Of a DNA stretch of 64,000 nucleotides, positions 41,653-55,189 are shown one piece after another. The stretch covers positions 181,295-245,294 of the forward strand of contig NW_003546308.1 in the NCBI RefSeq assembly GCF_000090795.2. Direction: 5' to 3'. Source of the stretch: Amphimedon queenslandica (taxonomy: Eukaryota > Porifera > Demospongiae > Haplosclerida > Niphatidae). Made by a program: the position numbers and the translations under genes. The notes under the pieces are model-generated. The model was not told where the DNA came from and searched no databases. It saw nothing but the letters and a program-made list of their open reading frames with translations. The stretch's first letter is position 1. Every line of letters starts with the position of its first letter.

Positions 41653-44600
41653 GTACATGAATTATGATGGTAACAATAATGTTATAATGATGTTTGTATG
41701 TGCATGTACATGTATGCATTTTAATTGCTTACAGTAAGATTGCTAGGGTGAATGTTGCTTCCACTAGTACGTGTGTTGACAGTATCAGTGCTGGCATTGG
41801 CTTTCATGCTGCCTGGTATGATCTGTATACTGTTGGTAGAGGATTAGAAATAATTTTTATTAATGATGAAGATAAAGCAATGTTAATGTAGGTAGGAGAG
41901 ATGAGGAAATAAAATAGGAAATCAAGTAGGACAAGAATTTAATGAAATGCATCAATTAGGCATGTTTTTGATTTTTAAAAGTTTCTCCAAAATTATGCCA
42001 AAGTCCCTGTACTATAGTATAGGGATTTTGGCCAAATTTCGCCAAAAATTAAATAAAAAAATTCTCAATTTTATTATGTTTTCTAATATGTATACATGCA
42101 CTTATGTTGTGTAGAAAGTTTGAGCTGATTTCGATCAAAAATGAATTTTTTTACAAATTTTTAAAGTTGCTCCAAAATTATGCCAAAGTCCCTTATATAG
42201 TACAGGGACTTTTTGCCAAAAATTAATATGAAGGAATTCTTCATTTTATTATGTTTTCTGGTACGTATAAACGTTCTTATGTTGTGTAGCAAGTTTGAGT
42301 CGATTCCGACAGAGATTGGATTTTTTATGAATTTTTAAAGTTGCTCCAAAATCGGGCCAAAGTCCCTGTACTATTAGTAACGCGGTAGCGTTACTAAGTA
42401 GGATTCACCCCCAAACAAAATGGCTGCCACGACTTTTGCAGCCTTGCTATATAGTACAGGGATTTTGACCAAATTTCGCCAAAAATTAAAATAAGAAAAT
42501 TTTTCAATTTTATTACGTTTTCTGATGCATATACATATATGGTACTTATGTTGTCTAGAAAGTTTGAGCTGATTCTGATCAAAATTGGTTTTTTGCGAAT
42601 TTTAAAGCTGCTCAAAATCGGGCTAATGACCCTGTACTATAGTGCAGGGTATTTTGTCAAAAATGAATAAGAGAAGATTTTCTGTTTTTACAATTCTTTT
42701 TGATACACATACATGTACTTATGTTCTAATTAAATTCTATTGCAATAACTTTCAAGTGCAATTTTCAAAATAATATGCAACTAAACTGTATATGACTCAA
42801 CTCTCTGAATATTGCATGTACATGAATTATCAAAGATCAAGTTATGTCTATGCCGTGTGTAATCAAATCTTACTTGTCATCAAATATTGGGTGTCTTGCC
42901 GGACTCTAAATCAAAACATGAAACAAATCAACAACTCACAAATTATGTGATGACTAGTTTATTATCAGCGAAGCCAATCGAGAGAGCACTAATGACTGTA
43001 ACTGCAAGGCATCTTTTAATGATTGGGCTTTAGCAAAATACATATGCATGTTGCAGTATTATAAAAGTACATATATTAACACTGTCAGCTTTTTGTCAAC
43101 TTTTTAAAATTCATCTTTATTGAAGTATGCACTATTTATACTAGTACTTACTGTTTTGTTTCCTCCTGGTTTCTTAAGTGCTGAAGTTTGTCTCCTCAGT
43201 ACGACTGGTTCCTCCTGTGTTGGTGACATGTCTCTACCCTCAACCGTTGCTCGTCCAAGTGGTGCAACCGGCTCTTCAGACGAGTCACGTGAAGGCCTCA
43301 TTAGCGCGGCATCAAAATCATGTGATTCTTCTACGTCAAAGTCGGTCCCAAGTCCCATGAGTGTCGGCATTGGTAGTGTGCGCCCATGCCCAAATGTAGC
43401 TGGAGCAATGGTGGGCATGAAGCGAGACTGCTCCACGTCAGAGTCAGTCACTGATACTCGATTGACTGATGTCTGTTTTGTCATTTTTCTTTGATTGGGT
43501 GGAGAGCGGGTCCTTAGCTCAAAGTTGCTGTCGTGGTTCTGTCTTGTCCTGTTTCCTCCGTGAGAGGAGGAGAGGGCGTGTACATCAAAATCAAAATAAG
43601 CTCCTCCTTCTTCTCCTCCTTCGTAATCAAATGAATTACGAGCTGAACCCTAATTAATAATAATAATAATAATAATAAGTATAATTATTATATCATATTA
43701 CTGTATGTACCTCATCAACTCTTATAGTTAACATAAGCACATCACTTGAACGAAGTATCCTAGTTGCCTATAGAAGATAAATATTATCATTTTCTCTCTC
43801 TTTCTCTCTCTTGCTATAGATTTTCTCTACCTCATTCAGTGTTTTTCCAAGAAGGCTAGTCTCATTAACATGTATAATCTCATCACCACGCTGTTTGAAA
43901 GAGAAAGAAAAAGAGACAAAAATTAAAGAAGAGAGAGAGTGTCAGTTTGACTTACTTTTAGGCCAGCAATATCAGCAGGTGAGTTTGGAGTAATGTCACG
44001 TATTAAAACACCACCATCAATAGCTGAGCTTGCCTTCACACTACACATGATGTACATATCATAATGATAACTGAATATTGACAGTTTACATTTGTATTGT
44101 GTCTCTCTATGTTGATTAACTCTGTGTCTATGTTTTGCCTGTGCCTTACCGTTTGATTATTTTTATCATTTTGGGGAAATGTGATTTTAATGAGACATTA
44201 TGTACATGTATGTACGTATGTACACATACATATGCTCATGTTTGTGTGAGACTGGCCATGTGTGTGTATTGTAATGTAGCAACATCATTTCTTTGATGTC
44301 TAGTGGTAGTATGTGGTCATAATGAAGCTTAATGTTCCTGTTTTATTTGTAAGAAATACAAACTGTTGCCTTCACTCTAACTTAGTTTGTCAATTTATAT
44401 GCACAATGGGTATTCTGATTATTCTTACGATGCTCCTAGTGTTTCATTTTCACTGAGAGTCACTTGGATCCTCCTTGTACTTTGAATTGGTCCATGTACA
44501 CCCTAAAAATAAGACATACCCTCTTAATAATACATACCCTATTAATAATACATACCCTATTGATAATACATACCCTATTTATAATAGATACATACCCTAT

Positions 44601-47600
44601 TTATAATACATGTACATACCCTATCAACAATACATATACACTTCATTTGGTACACCCTATAGTGCATCATGCCTATTGTGTCAGACATACATATGTTAAC
44701 ATGCATGACATGCCCACATGAATTAGTAGTGTCCCTCTTTATGGTAATGTGATGAGATAAGAGGCCAGTGGGTGGGTGTACACAGCATATTCAAGACATA
44801 TTGGTAGCTATGAGAAGCATCTAGATTGATAAGGAGTTCAAAGTGTTTCCTATATTGTGTTAATTCCCTCTATTATAACTTGACCATATTTAGATATAAT
44901 TGTGATACACCTTAATATCTAAGACTGCCTACTTTATACTAATCAATGCTTACACACACAGCTCTGATTACATTATGTGTTATGAAATCCAAGAGAGTAC
45001 ACGCTATTTACTGATATAAATAATATAATTTTATTTGCACTCTTCATGTCAAAATTGTTTCTTTTTTTTATACATGTCTGTACTATGCACTTTGAGCTCC
45101 ATTAGTAGTGAGACCATTCTTAAGTTCAAAAGGAAGCTATGAGTATGGTCTGTTATTATATAAACCAGACAGTAGCATAATGAATGGTACGTGGCTCTAA
45201 TAAGCATTCTTAACATTTTAATGTAAAAGTGTAACCACAAAAACCGTACACTTACAATTCTAGTGGTAGGACGCCAGGGATCCTTCTCTACCACTTCCCT
45301 CCATACAACCATGTTGCTTCCAGACCTTTATAAGTACATACACATATACACACTTAGTTATTAATGGGCCATTGCTTAGCACTTACGGTTTCTCAGGAAT
45401 CAGTCCAACAACTAAAAAAAGAAAGAGATTGATAATTTATGTCCACGTGCCTTTTGGCATTGTATTATATCAACATGTAGGCTTTTTGTTTGTGTTTGTT
45501 AGTGAGTGGGTGAAATGATAGCGGTGCTATATCTATCAATTAGACATTTTTTGTGTAATAAATGACCTATCATGACCTCACAGCATTTTTTGACACTTTT
45601 CTTTACTACTGGCAGTCTCTCTCTGTCTGTTATGACTGACTCAGTCACTTGTATGGGCTGTTACTCATCCTCCATCAGTATAATCACACACATTGTGTTT
45701 ATCATTTATGGATCAGTTACAGGAAGTATACATCTGAGTCTACTGTCAGTAACTACAGCAACCATAAGTGGAGTAAGTGTCTCCTTTAGACAAGTCTAGT
45801 GTGACCACATTTGATTGTTGGCTCTAATTAACTTTGATATTTATTTAATGCGTAATGTAATGCCTGCACCTATGTCTGTAGTATGTCTATGTCATAGTGG
45901 GTAGCATATTTGTGTTTTGAGTCATTCAAGTATGTCTGAACTGTCTTTGTGGTCTCATGCTCTTTGTTAACATTAGCATAACTACATGTATGCATCATCA
46001 GTAATGATATATGCATCAAGAATATGTATTGTATGTACATGTACATGTACTAGTGTCCATGTCCTACCTTTAATAGCAAGTACTAGGGATTTCTTTTGCT
46101 TCACGAGGCTCACAAATTCTTCGTGTGTGCACTCGGACAGGATTAGCCCATTTAACCTCACAATCTGGTAGCCGGCCTAAAATGAATGATACACATGATA
46201 GTGCCTGTTGTGTTGTTGTTTTAGAATAGAAAAAGTAATCCTATAGCTGACGTAATGTACGTACAATGTATCACATATAAATTACAATAGATAACGTTGA
46301 AATAATTACTCAGTAGGTTTTTTTTACCATACTTTACTTGTATTTTTCTTTTATAATTATGATACCTTGTCCAGCCACAAAATAAAGTAATTAATGATAA
46401 TAATATGGCTTAGTTTTATAAATATAATTAAATCGGACGTCAAAATACTCCTTTTTGGTGGCTTAAGGGAGTCATAACAAGTTTTTTACTTGGTTTCTTT
46501 CAGTGGGGGCCATTGAGTATTACCTCACCTTGAAATACTTAAAGACTTTAAACCTTAACATTTAATTGCTAATCCAAATTTTAGATACTACATTGTCGTT
46601 ATTGTTTATACTTTTATAGCATAATCTCTCATGCATTATGATACCTTCATTACCTTGTACATGTACTTATACACTTGAATACTGGGGGGCCCGTAAATAT
46701 TTTTAAATTTCTTCAATGTTTACCCCCTGTCAAAAGTTATGATTTTATTTCCAGTCTGAGTGTATGTGTGAAATTATTATTGGTTGCTGTGGTTTCTTGT
46801 TATAGTATCCAGTGCCAAGTGTTCATTGTTATATTTAATAAGGTACAAACTGCTTTTGTAGAGCATCCCATTATTACCTTGAGGTTGGCTTGGGCTGCTT
46901 TTGAAGACCTTGAAACGTTTGTTACAAATATGCCACAGCCAAATTCTTTGCCTATATAATGACAGTTATGAGATTAATGTCTATGAGCATAAGGTATTAT
47001 GATCATGTATGATTAATGTCAGGCTATTGCATACCTCCTCTTACAGTGAAACCAAAGGAATGACTGGCTCCTTGTAACTTCATCCGAATTACTTTCCTTT
47101 CAAAACTAATAGAGAAAACAAGACAGTTAGTAAAAGCGGCTCGTTTAAAGACTATTTGACATTCCATCCCTTTCTCTCCTTCTCTCTATCCTTCTTCTCT
47201 ATAATAGTACACTGTATTCCTTACCTAGGTATGTGAGGTACTAAGGATTTGTATTCCCCTCTTAGTCTCCTTGGTATCAGTGGACTGTATAAGATAGCAA
47301 CTTATTGGGCATATGCTCTGAGTGTGTTAGTAATACCTTATGTATTTGTACAATATCCTTTTTTCTGGATGATCTAATAAGTTTTTGAGGTCATCCATGA
47401 GATCCTCTACAATGTACGAGCTGTTTAGAATTAAAAGAGGAAACTGAATTTGAAATCATAAATAAAGTCGATAATATTGTCATTTGTTATTTTGAGTCAA
47501 GTGCTTTATGTTTTATTATGATCCATAGGGCATCTTTTGCAATGATAACTTAGTTCAAGTTTAAATCTTTTGGCATGCAGTGATCCAAGAATATTAATGC

Positions 47601-47941
47601 ATGTATTTTTATGGTTTGTGTACATAAGGGCTTGGTCTTATTTCTATTTCTGACCTTTCAAATCTCTTTAGACTCTCAACCAATGCGTCTCTCTCTTGCT
47701 GGTCCTCCAAAGCTATTTGAACCTGCAGTTACCATAAGAAAAATTTGTATTATTTAAAGATATTAGTAGCTCTAATAAGCTATTATACATGTTATTGTTA
47801 GGGAGCCACACCCCATTAGACTATGCTTACTGCTCTCCTAAATTGTGCAATCACAGTCTTGCTGCCATCAGAATAGTTGCTTGGCATTGGGAGAGCATTT
47901 TTAGTTGCTAGTTGACTGTCATTCTGCAGGTACACCGCCAT
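41146..47941 (-). CDS. USH1C: Harmonin homologue (three PDZ domains)
   Basis: About 18 exons run from ATG 47,939-47,941 to TAG 41,146-41,148. The N-terminal helical domain (QQERDALVESLKRFE, YIVEDLMDDLKNLLDHPEKR, LIPRRLRGEYKSLVPHIP) matches the harmonin N-domain. PDZ1 lies in exons near 47,030-46,070 (GFTVRGG, EFGCGIFVTNV, GYQIVRLNGLILSECTHEEF), and PDZ2 near 44,490-43,710 (DGGVLIRDITPNSPADIAGL, GDEIIHVNETSLLGKTLNE). A low-complexity linker follows, then a 25-bp micro-exon at about 41,612-41,636. PDZ3 (SGPLKLAIRGGRDTPLGPK to GSIDLVVAVNPEP) matches human SLDLALEGGVDSPIGK...WIDLVVAV. The family is a scaffold at actin-rich protrusions. A few middle exon borders are approximate. Confidence 0.88.
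41955..42660. repeat. Diverged satellite array, second subfamily
   Basis: About four units near 178 bp share the core TATGTTGTGTAGAAAGTTTGAG with the main family, but units meet at a different palindrome, AGTCCCTGTACTATAG(T)A-GGGA. One junction near 42,371 also carries AGTAACGCGGTAGCGTTACT. It lies in a harmonin intron of about 1.5 kb. Confidence 0.75.
44505..44645. repeat. Short tandem repeat in harmonin intron
   Basis: A unit of about 20 bp, ATACATACCCTATTAATA with variants, is repeated about six times next to the PDZ2 first exon. Confidence 0.7.
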
Positions 47942-48425
47942 TTATTTGCTGAATGTAGCTGGATGTAGTCTACGCTCCAAAGGACTGTTGTTTTGCGTTT
48001 CAAAACAACAAAGGTGTGGCTCATTAGGAATTATTATGATATTCATGCTCAAACCACAACCTTAGCTTAGTTTTATCCATCAAGCTTGCCGCCCACGTGT
48101 TTATAATTGCGGCCGCCTCCGTGTTTATTAATAACTTGCGATTTGGAATCCACTACAGAGTGTGTACTGCTTCTCTACTCTCTTGATCTAGAAGTAGCTC
48201 AGGAAACGCGTTTATCCCTGTCTGTATCTCTGGACCTTCTCCTCTCCAGACAGCACAGAGGCTAAATACTAGTTGGTGTGGGAGGCAACAGCCACTTGTA
48301 CTAGCTGCTCCCGCGTCTGTTCTATTTGTCTCTACAAGTTTCTTTTATTCACCACTGAACAACCCTGAGCGCCCTCTGTAACTACAGCTAAACAGCGGCG
48401 CCTGCAGTGGCTGAGAAAGGTGAGT
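47942..48425. promoter_or_regulatory. Divergent promoter region, harmonin and RasGRF-like gene
   Basis: The region is more GC-rich than its surroundings and contains GCCCACGTGTTTATAA and GCGGCCGC near 48,090-48,115. A likely 5' non-coding exon for the plus-strand gene ends at CTGAGAAAG before GTGAGTACG (about 48,420). The first coding exon then starts at 49,289 after an intron ending TTCACTTGTAG. Confidence 0.5.
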
Positions 48426-49288
48426 ACGATTCTGTGCCGTTTTGCTAGTCTCTGTGAGTTAATTTATGTTTGGACACTATGATTTTTAGCTGAGGCACCC
48501 ACCACTGTTGTGTAGCAAAAATTTGCTACCCCAGCCCTTCTTGTATACATAGTAGTAGCTATCTAAAGCTTGAGGCTGTCACTATTTATGATGCTGTGTA
48601 CTCACTGTGTCCTCTTGGTTTGTGCTTGTTGGAATTCAGTGGACATGATGTTTCCCTCAGAGCTGCCATTCCTGTCATCTTTGACAAGCTGTAGACAGCA
48701 AGTCACTGATCCCTTATCTCTCTGTATGCATTGTAATTGTATATAGAGTTAATATGGAGTTAAGAGTTTCCCTGTCAATACCAAGAGTACTATAGTTTGT
48801 AGATTTGGCCACAAATTACAGAGAGGTGGGGGAGAGTTAGTGACTGGTGTGTGGATTGCATTAATTCTGGTGTAAAACTCTTAGTCATTAATGGCTCTTT
48901 TGTTTGAAAGAAATGTTAATAGGAATTGCTAATAGATTTGTACCGTATGCTTATAATCCGTACATACTCGTCCTTAGCCATTTTTATAAAATAAAAACTT
49001 TCCGGTTGTCACTTTTACACTTTCACTGTAACAGTATAGTTATAGTTTTATTATTTAGTAATCAGTATGTTATACGAATGTTTGTTATTTGGTTAAGCAC
49101 ACAATAGAACTTAATTCAATTACAAAGTATTGTTTAAAAGAGAAGTGCACTTTATTGAAGATAAACATTATGTAACACCCAATTAAAAATCAACGAGGCA
49201 GAACAGTAGATTGCAGAAGAAAGAAAAAGATATAAAAAAAGAATGTAATTAACATGAAAAATACTATCTTTTTTTCACTTGTAGTAAA

Positions 49289-51185
49289 ATGGTGGAAGAG
49301 CTAAAGAAGAGATTTGAGTCGCCGCCAGAAACTTTAGATAAGATACCCGAATCTCCCGTGGGCCACCCTTTGAAATTATTCCCTGGACACATCAATGGCC
49401 TCAGTAGCTCTGATCTTACAAGAATGCCTTCAAAGAGAAAAAATTCGAAAAACCACGAAGAAGGAGACGTTGTGGTCACAGAATCAAAGAATTTGCCCAA
49501 CATGCCCAACTTAGAGAAGAGCAACAATGACATGAGAGAAAAGCTTGAAGAGTTGGAGAAAGAAATGGCCTTACTCAGACAGCAAGTGAAGGAAGGACGG
49601 AAGAGAGAGAAACGTCTCCAACACAAAGTCAATCGATATGAAAATGCAACGAAAGCTAGACGGGTGAGAGAGAGAGAAAGAGAGTGAGAATTTCAAATCT
49701 CATTATATCACTTGATTATAATAGCTATGTTTTGACCACAGTCATGAGTAAATACTAGTGCATCTGCCAGTAATGAAAATGATTACTCTTCCGAAATATA
49801 ATTTGTAGTACTAGACTAGAGAGAGAGAGAGCACAGATAGCCTTACTCTAAATAAAACATGTATAACATGTAATATACATGTGTACATGTATATTCAATG
49901 TAAATTAACATGAATCGTATGCCAAAGTGTGTGTGTGTGTGTTTTTAGAACCCCCAATAGGCTAATGAGGGTAGTGATTAGTGTTCGGCCACACCTTTAG
50001 CTTTGTGTGGGGATGGGAGGAAGAGTTGTTCTCTTGGGACTCTAGTTAGAATAATAATCAATTGCCTTGGAATATTCTGACATTCCTTTGTTTTAGTGGA
50101 CATTTTTTCTTGTCAGTTATCTGTTGATGAAATGGGAGAGAATAATAAGAGAGAGAAATACCTACAAAGAGGGCGTGTGTGTGTGTGTGTATGTATGGGA
50201 GAAGGAAATGGCTTCCATTTTCTTAAATTTAAAGCATGCAATTATGGATAAACTAGTGAGTTGGTTTTAAATTTAAATTCTATAAAAAACACAAACATTA
50301 CTTGAAAACGTATGCACTTGACTGTAGCTATACTGATCAACAAATGTTTACCATTTTTTATTGCCAAGAATATCATTACATCATGCTCACATATATACTA
50401 ATATATATATATATCTACATGCATATAGCCTTTGACAGTATTGTGTATTCATATTTACTGGAATTGGGTTGCGTGGCATTACACTGACATGGAAGTGGAA
50501 ATTATGTTTGGTACACATTACTAATAATTTGTATGTCGTGTTTTTTCTCACACTGACAGTCATAATAATGTCATAATGTGTTTGCTTTCATGAAATCCTC
50601 TCCCTTTCTGACTCAATTTCCTCTCTTTGTAGTTACTATATTCACTTTGAATCAATCACTTTCACTTTTGTATTTTCCCCTTCTCTCCCTCTCTCCTCCT
50701 CCTTTTTCTCCACCACAGGCACAAGGCTCACTCAAGAAATGGTCCAGCCTTCAACCCTCTGTACCTGAGCTCCATCAGTCCACAGTACTTGAAGACTTAG
50801 CAGATGCACAAGAAGTAAAGGAACACACACACATTTTTACTAATAACTAAATGTATGCATACTTTTTGCTCTGTTTGTGTTGTCGTATGTAAAACTAGAT
50901 ATAAGCTACACTGGTGACATTGATATGAACTTTGGGAGATACATGTACTTTGATTGTGCACTTTCAGTATCTTTTGAACACACAAACAGCGAATGGTTAC
51001 TTGTGTGTGTGTTTATTATACTAGCGCTTGTACTCATTGACAACAACACCTCCCGATGCCATCTTATTTATAACATATGGTACAGTGTGCATGTATAGTG
51101 TATGTAAACTCTAACAGGGTGCATGTGTGTGTATGTGTGTTTTGTGATTGCTTTGTGATGAGAATCAAAAGAAAGAGTTTGTTTG

Positions 51186-51227
<42 letters not shown>

Positions 51228-54200
51228 AGACAGAGAGACAGACAGAGAGGGAGGGAGAGGCAGAGAGGGAGAGAGAGACAGAGAGAGAGGAGACTAAAAG
51301 CTCCAAAATGAAAGTTCACTGCTTATCAGACGTGATCTGAGTCACTCCAATTACATATCTGTGACATTTACTCTCTTTGACTATAAATACAATGGCTTAC
51401 TCACAAATCTCTTTGTTACTCAATGCACGACACCAGCAGCACATACTACCCTGTACATTGTACATATACAGTTAATAATATATGGTACTAGTAATGCATA
51501 TATACTGTAGCATCATACTGTATGTCTGATAGTTGTGTTCCACTGTATTGTGATGCCCCCTTGTTTCTACTAATGGCATTTGGTGGCAAATAGAATCAGT
51601 TCAACTTCATTTGAAGTCTAATATTATCATCTGTACATGATTAGCACAAATAAATTTTGTTGCGTCCTCTACTCGTGTCACTAGCTCTCTCTCTCTCCCC
51701 CTCTCTCTCTCTTTAGTTGATACAGCAGTTTGTTGAGTCAGAGAGGTTGTATAAGAATGTTCTGGAAGCAATACATCACTTCTTTTACCAGCCCATCAAG
51801 ACGATGGCAGTTTTCAAGAAAGATGTCATATCAACGCAACAGATACAAGCAATTTTTCTAAACAGGTACTTTATGCTCCTATCAGCCCCTTTCTAGTATC
51901 AAGAGTACATGTATGTACATGTACAGTTATCAATGTATCCGTTTGATAGTAATTTTACATGTGTAGTAGCTCTTAAGTAAATATTACAGTTCCTTATATA
52001 GTTCTTCTGAAAATACTACACTTCTTATAATATTGATAAAAAGAAGCCCCTTAGAGTACAAATACTGTCTCATTGTGTTCAGTAACATTGAGTAATTACC
52101 TCATGTATTGTTAAGGAGAACTTTCTAGTCTTTATCAGTATGAGATAACAAGTCTTATGGGCTAAATATGAGAGACATTTACCTCCTCAGAATGTAGTGT
52201 ATTTTACATGGGCATGTATTAAATGATAATGAAGGAATTTTTCACTATGGGATGCCCATTGTCTATTGTTTTGCTGAGATTGCATGTGCACATACATGTA
52301 TGTACATGTACATGTACATACATGTATGTGTGTTTGTGTACATGTACATGTATAGTAGGATTGAACCCTCCTCTCCTGTTATCCTTTATAGCTAGACTGA
52401 TAGTTTTCTTTTGTGCAGTGTTTGCTTGTCTTGTGTATGATGGTAATCAAAACTGTCTCTAGTTGCGATTGTGTGGCTATAGTACATATAGCTGTGTGTT
52501 GTTGCCCCCACTAGCCGACATGGTATTCTCTAATTGGTGAGCTTGCAAACACACGTTAGCTGTGTCTAGCTACTCTACAGTTATAGGCATGGATTGAGGC
52601 GAGGGAGAGAAGATTGTTTGATATTTGTGTTCCATGTTGTGTAAGGCAGTGGCCTTATATAGACGACGAATATGCGATTAATTATTTAATTAACGTGTTG
52701 TTCTTTATCTTTATCTGTCTCTTTCTTCCTCTTTGTCTTTATCTCTCTCTCTCTCTTCCTCTCTCTCTCTCTCACTCTCTCTCTCTCTCTCCCCCCTCTT
52801 TCTCTCTCTCTTTCTCTCTCTCTCTCCCACTCTCTCTCTCTCTCTCTAGTCCTGAGATCTTAGCTCTCCACAGGTTACTATATGATCAGTTGTATCACCT
52901 TCGGTTTCTACCCAAAGACTCACGAGTCGAAGAGTTTCTGGTCATACTGGAAAGGACGGCTCCTTCATTCTCTCTGTATAGTGGATTCCAGTCCGAGTTC
53001 TTTATGCAGAACCTGCAGGTAAAAGAGAGGGAGAGAAGAGAAACACATCAATGATAGGCTATCAATAATAGGCTTACTATTGTAATAGATTGTACATTAT
53101 TATTATTATTTTCTGGAAATGCGTATAGTTAAAATTACAGTGTATGGATAAATGTGTCTTTGCTGGCTTTAGTTGAAATAGTGTTTGGCTTTGTTTTGTA
53201 TTATTATTGGGCATGGGCACATATTGTTTATGGTAGATGTAAGGAAACAGGAATATACATTGTACCTGTTGCCACTACAAAGAGAATGGATCATGTCTAC
53301 AATAGAAGAGAGAGAGAGAAGGAGGATCAAAGAATTAGCTGTTGATGAAGGGATATAGTGAGAAAGATTAAAGAGTTAGGAGAGAAATGAAGTATATAAA
53401 GTACATACACAAAGCTAGAGAGAGGGAGAGAGAGAGAGAGAGAGAAAGGAAAGTGGTACAGAGAGGCAGGGAAGATGAAAGAGATGGACAGCCAAAGGGT
53501 CATAAGAAGTGTAAAGTGATATAATATGGTGAGGAATTGTTACTCTCTCCTGTAAGCCTTATTAGGATTAATCAGTCATTACTGTGTGACATCCCTTGCA
53601 TACCAACTACTAAACTAGGCAGCCTCTACTTTGTATATCTCAATGTCTATATTAGCTGCTTAAGTGAAATTCCTTGTATTGACTTCTATATAAAGTTAGA
53701 GAGAGAGAGAGAGGTTAATTCAATAGTGGAGTATGGTATGAAGTTTTATGTCTCCAGATTAGCTAATGGGTTACAAATGTACTGTCTGTCATGGTCTTTA
53801 CTTCCTGACCTCCTCATCTCGAATTTCTTTCACTCTCTTAAATTTCTATTATATACTATCAATTTTCTTTCTTTATTATTCAGAGAGAGTTGTCTCAATG
53901 GCGTACTAAGCCTCAGATCAGCATGCTACTCAATCATTTGGAGGCAAGGACAGAAGGAAAGTCACTAGCAGACCTAATGAGAGTTCCAGCAGGAAGGGTA
54001 AGAGGAAACACAGGAATAATAATTATTAATGTTTTGTGTTGTTTTTGTGTATAGTTATTGGAATACTCGAATCTCTTAAAGCCATTCCTTGAGGATCGAA
54101 TCAAAGGGACAAGATATGTTAATGATGCAGTCATAAAAAGGATACAAGGACTTCACTCTTACATCACATCTCTACAAGTGGTAAGTGTTCACTGCCATTA

Positions 54201-54779
54201 GATCATGCATACATTACATACGTATCTACTATAAGTGGATTGTCTTGTCTATTGTACTTCCTTTTACATTACCCTATAAGCCTTTGTACCTTAATAAGGA
54301 TATAGATTCATGCATGCTTTGTGCTACTAACCTACTACTGCTGTACTAATCTTGTAATAGTGATAATGCCTTATAACAAATTAGCTTCTCTTTCTAAACT
54401 CCTGTACAAAAATACCCTTTGGTACTTTTCTCTTGTACATGTAAATCTTCTCCAGTTTACAGCACCTAGTGCTAACTGCATCATCCTCTTGGAAGAGTTA
54501 AAACATTATAATTTGATATAACGTCGTAATATAATGTAAGTTAATGCAATAAGGATTTTATTTAGGATTTTAGTATGGTATTGTTGTCCATCTTGAGTTT
54601 GGTCCTTTTCATATTACCGTATCTGTTTAGCTTTATCAATATACCCTCATACCAAAGAGAGAGAGAGTGAAAGGAAGAGATATGGGCAGCGAGGGAGTAT
54701 TATTAAGTAATGTAGGCTTTCATCCAGTGACATTGCATTTATGTTAATTTTGTGCCTAATTCAATTACATTGAAAATAG

Positions 54780-54817
<38 letters not shown>

Positions 54818-55125
54818 TAATATCTTTATTCCCATTGCCCCTCTATATGTGTGTGTCTATTATCTTGTGTGTTAATAATGTGATCTCTCAGTCAGTTTTA
54901 ACTATATACGACAATATTGACTGTTATTACATTACTGCTCTCTGTTTCCCTTCTCGTGTCCATAGGAGCTATTGAATGAGAAAGGAGAGTGGGAGAGCAT
55001 AGCCGAGAAGCACAAGGTCTTTATGAAAATGTCAGCCGATGGTCCTATACCACTTGAGATGTTTAATCCAGACACTAAACTTGTAAAACAAGGTAGGGAA
55101 GTAGTGTATTAATAAGTGATCTCTT

Positions 55126-55189
<64 letters not shown>

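Noticed and set aside
44160-44260. ACATGT/GTACAT-rich stretches (also 46,030 and 52,280-52,355) as possible regulatory arrays
   Set aside because: Simple palindromic hexamer repeats are common in this AT-rich DNA and show no fixed spacing to genes.
51064-51340. Overlapping frames rich in Ser/Leu or Arg/Glu
   Set aside because: All are produced by the GA microsatellite at 51,189-51,292 in an intron.
52614-53054. 146-codon plus-strand frame beginning MFDICVPCC
   Set aside because: Only its last part (from 52,850) is a real DH exon; the rest is intron and CT repeat.
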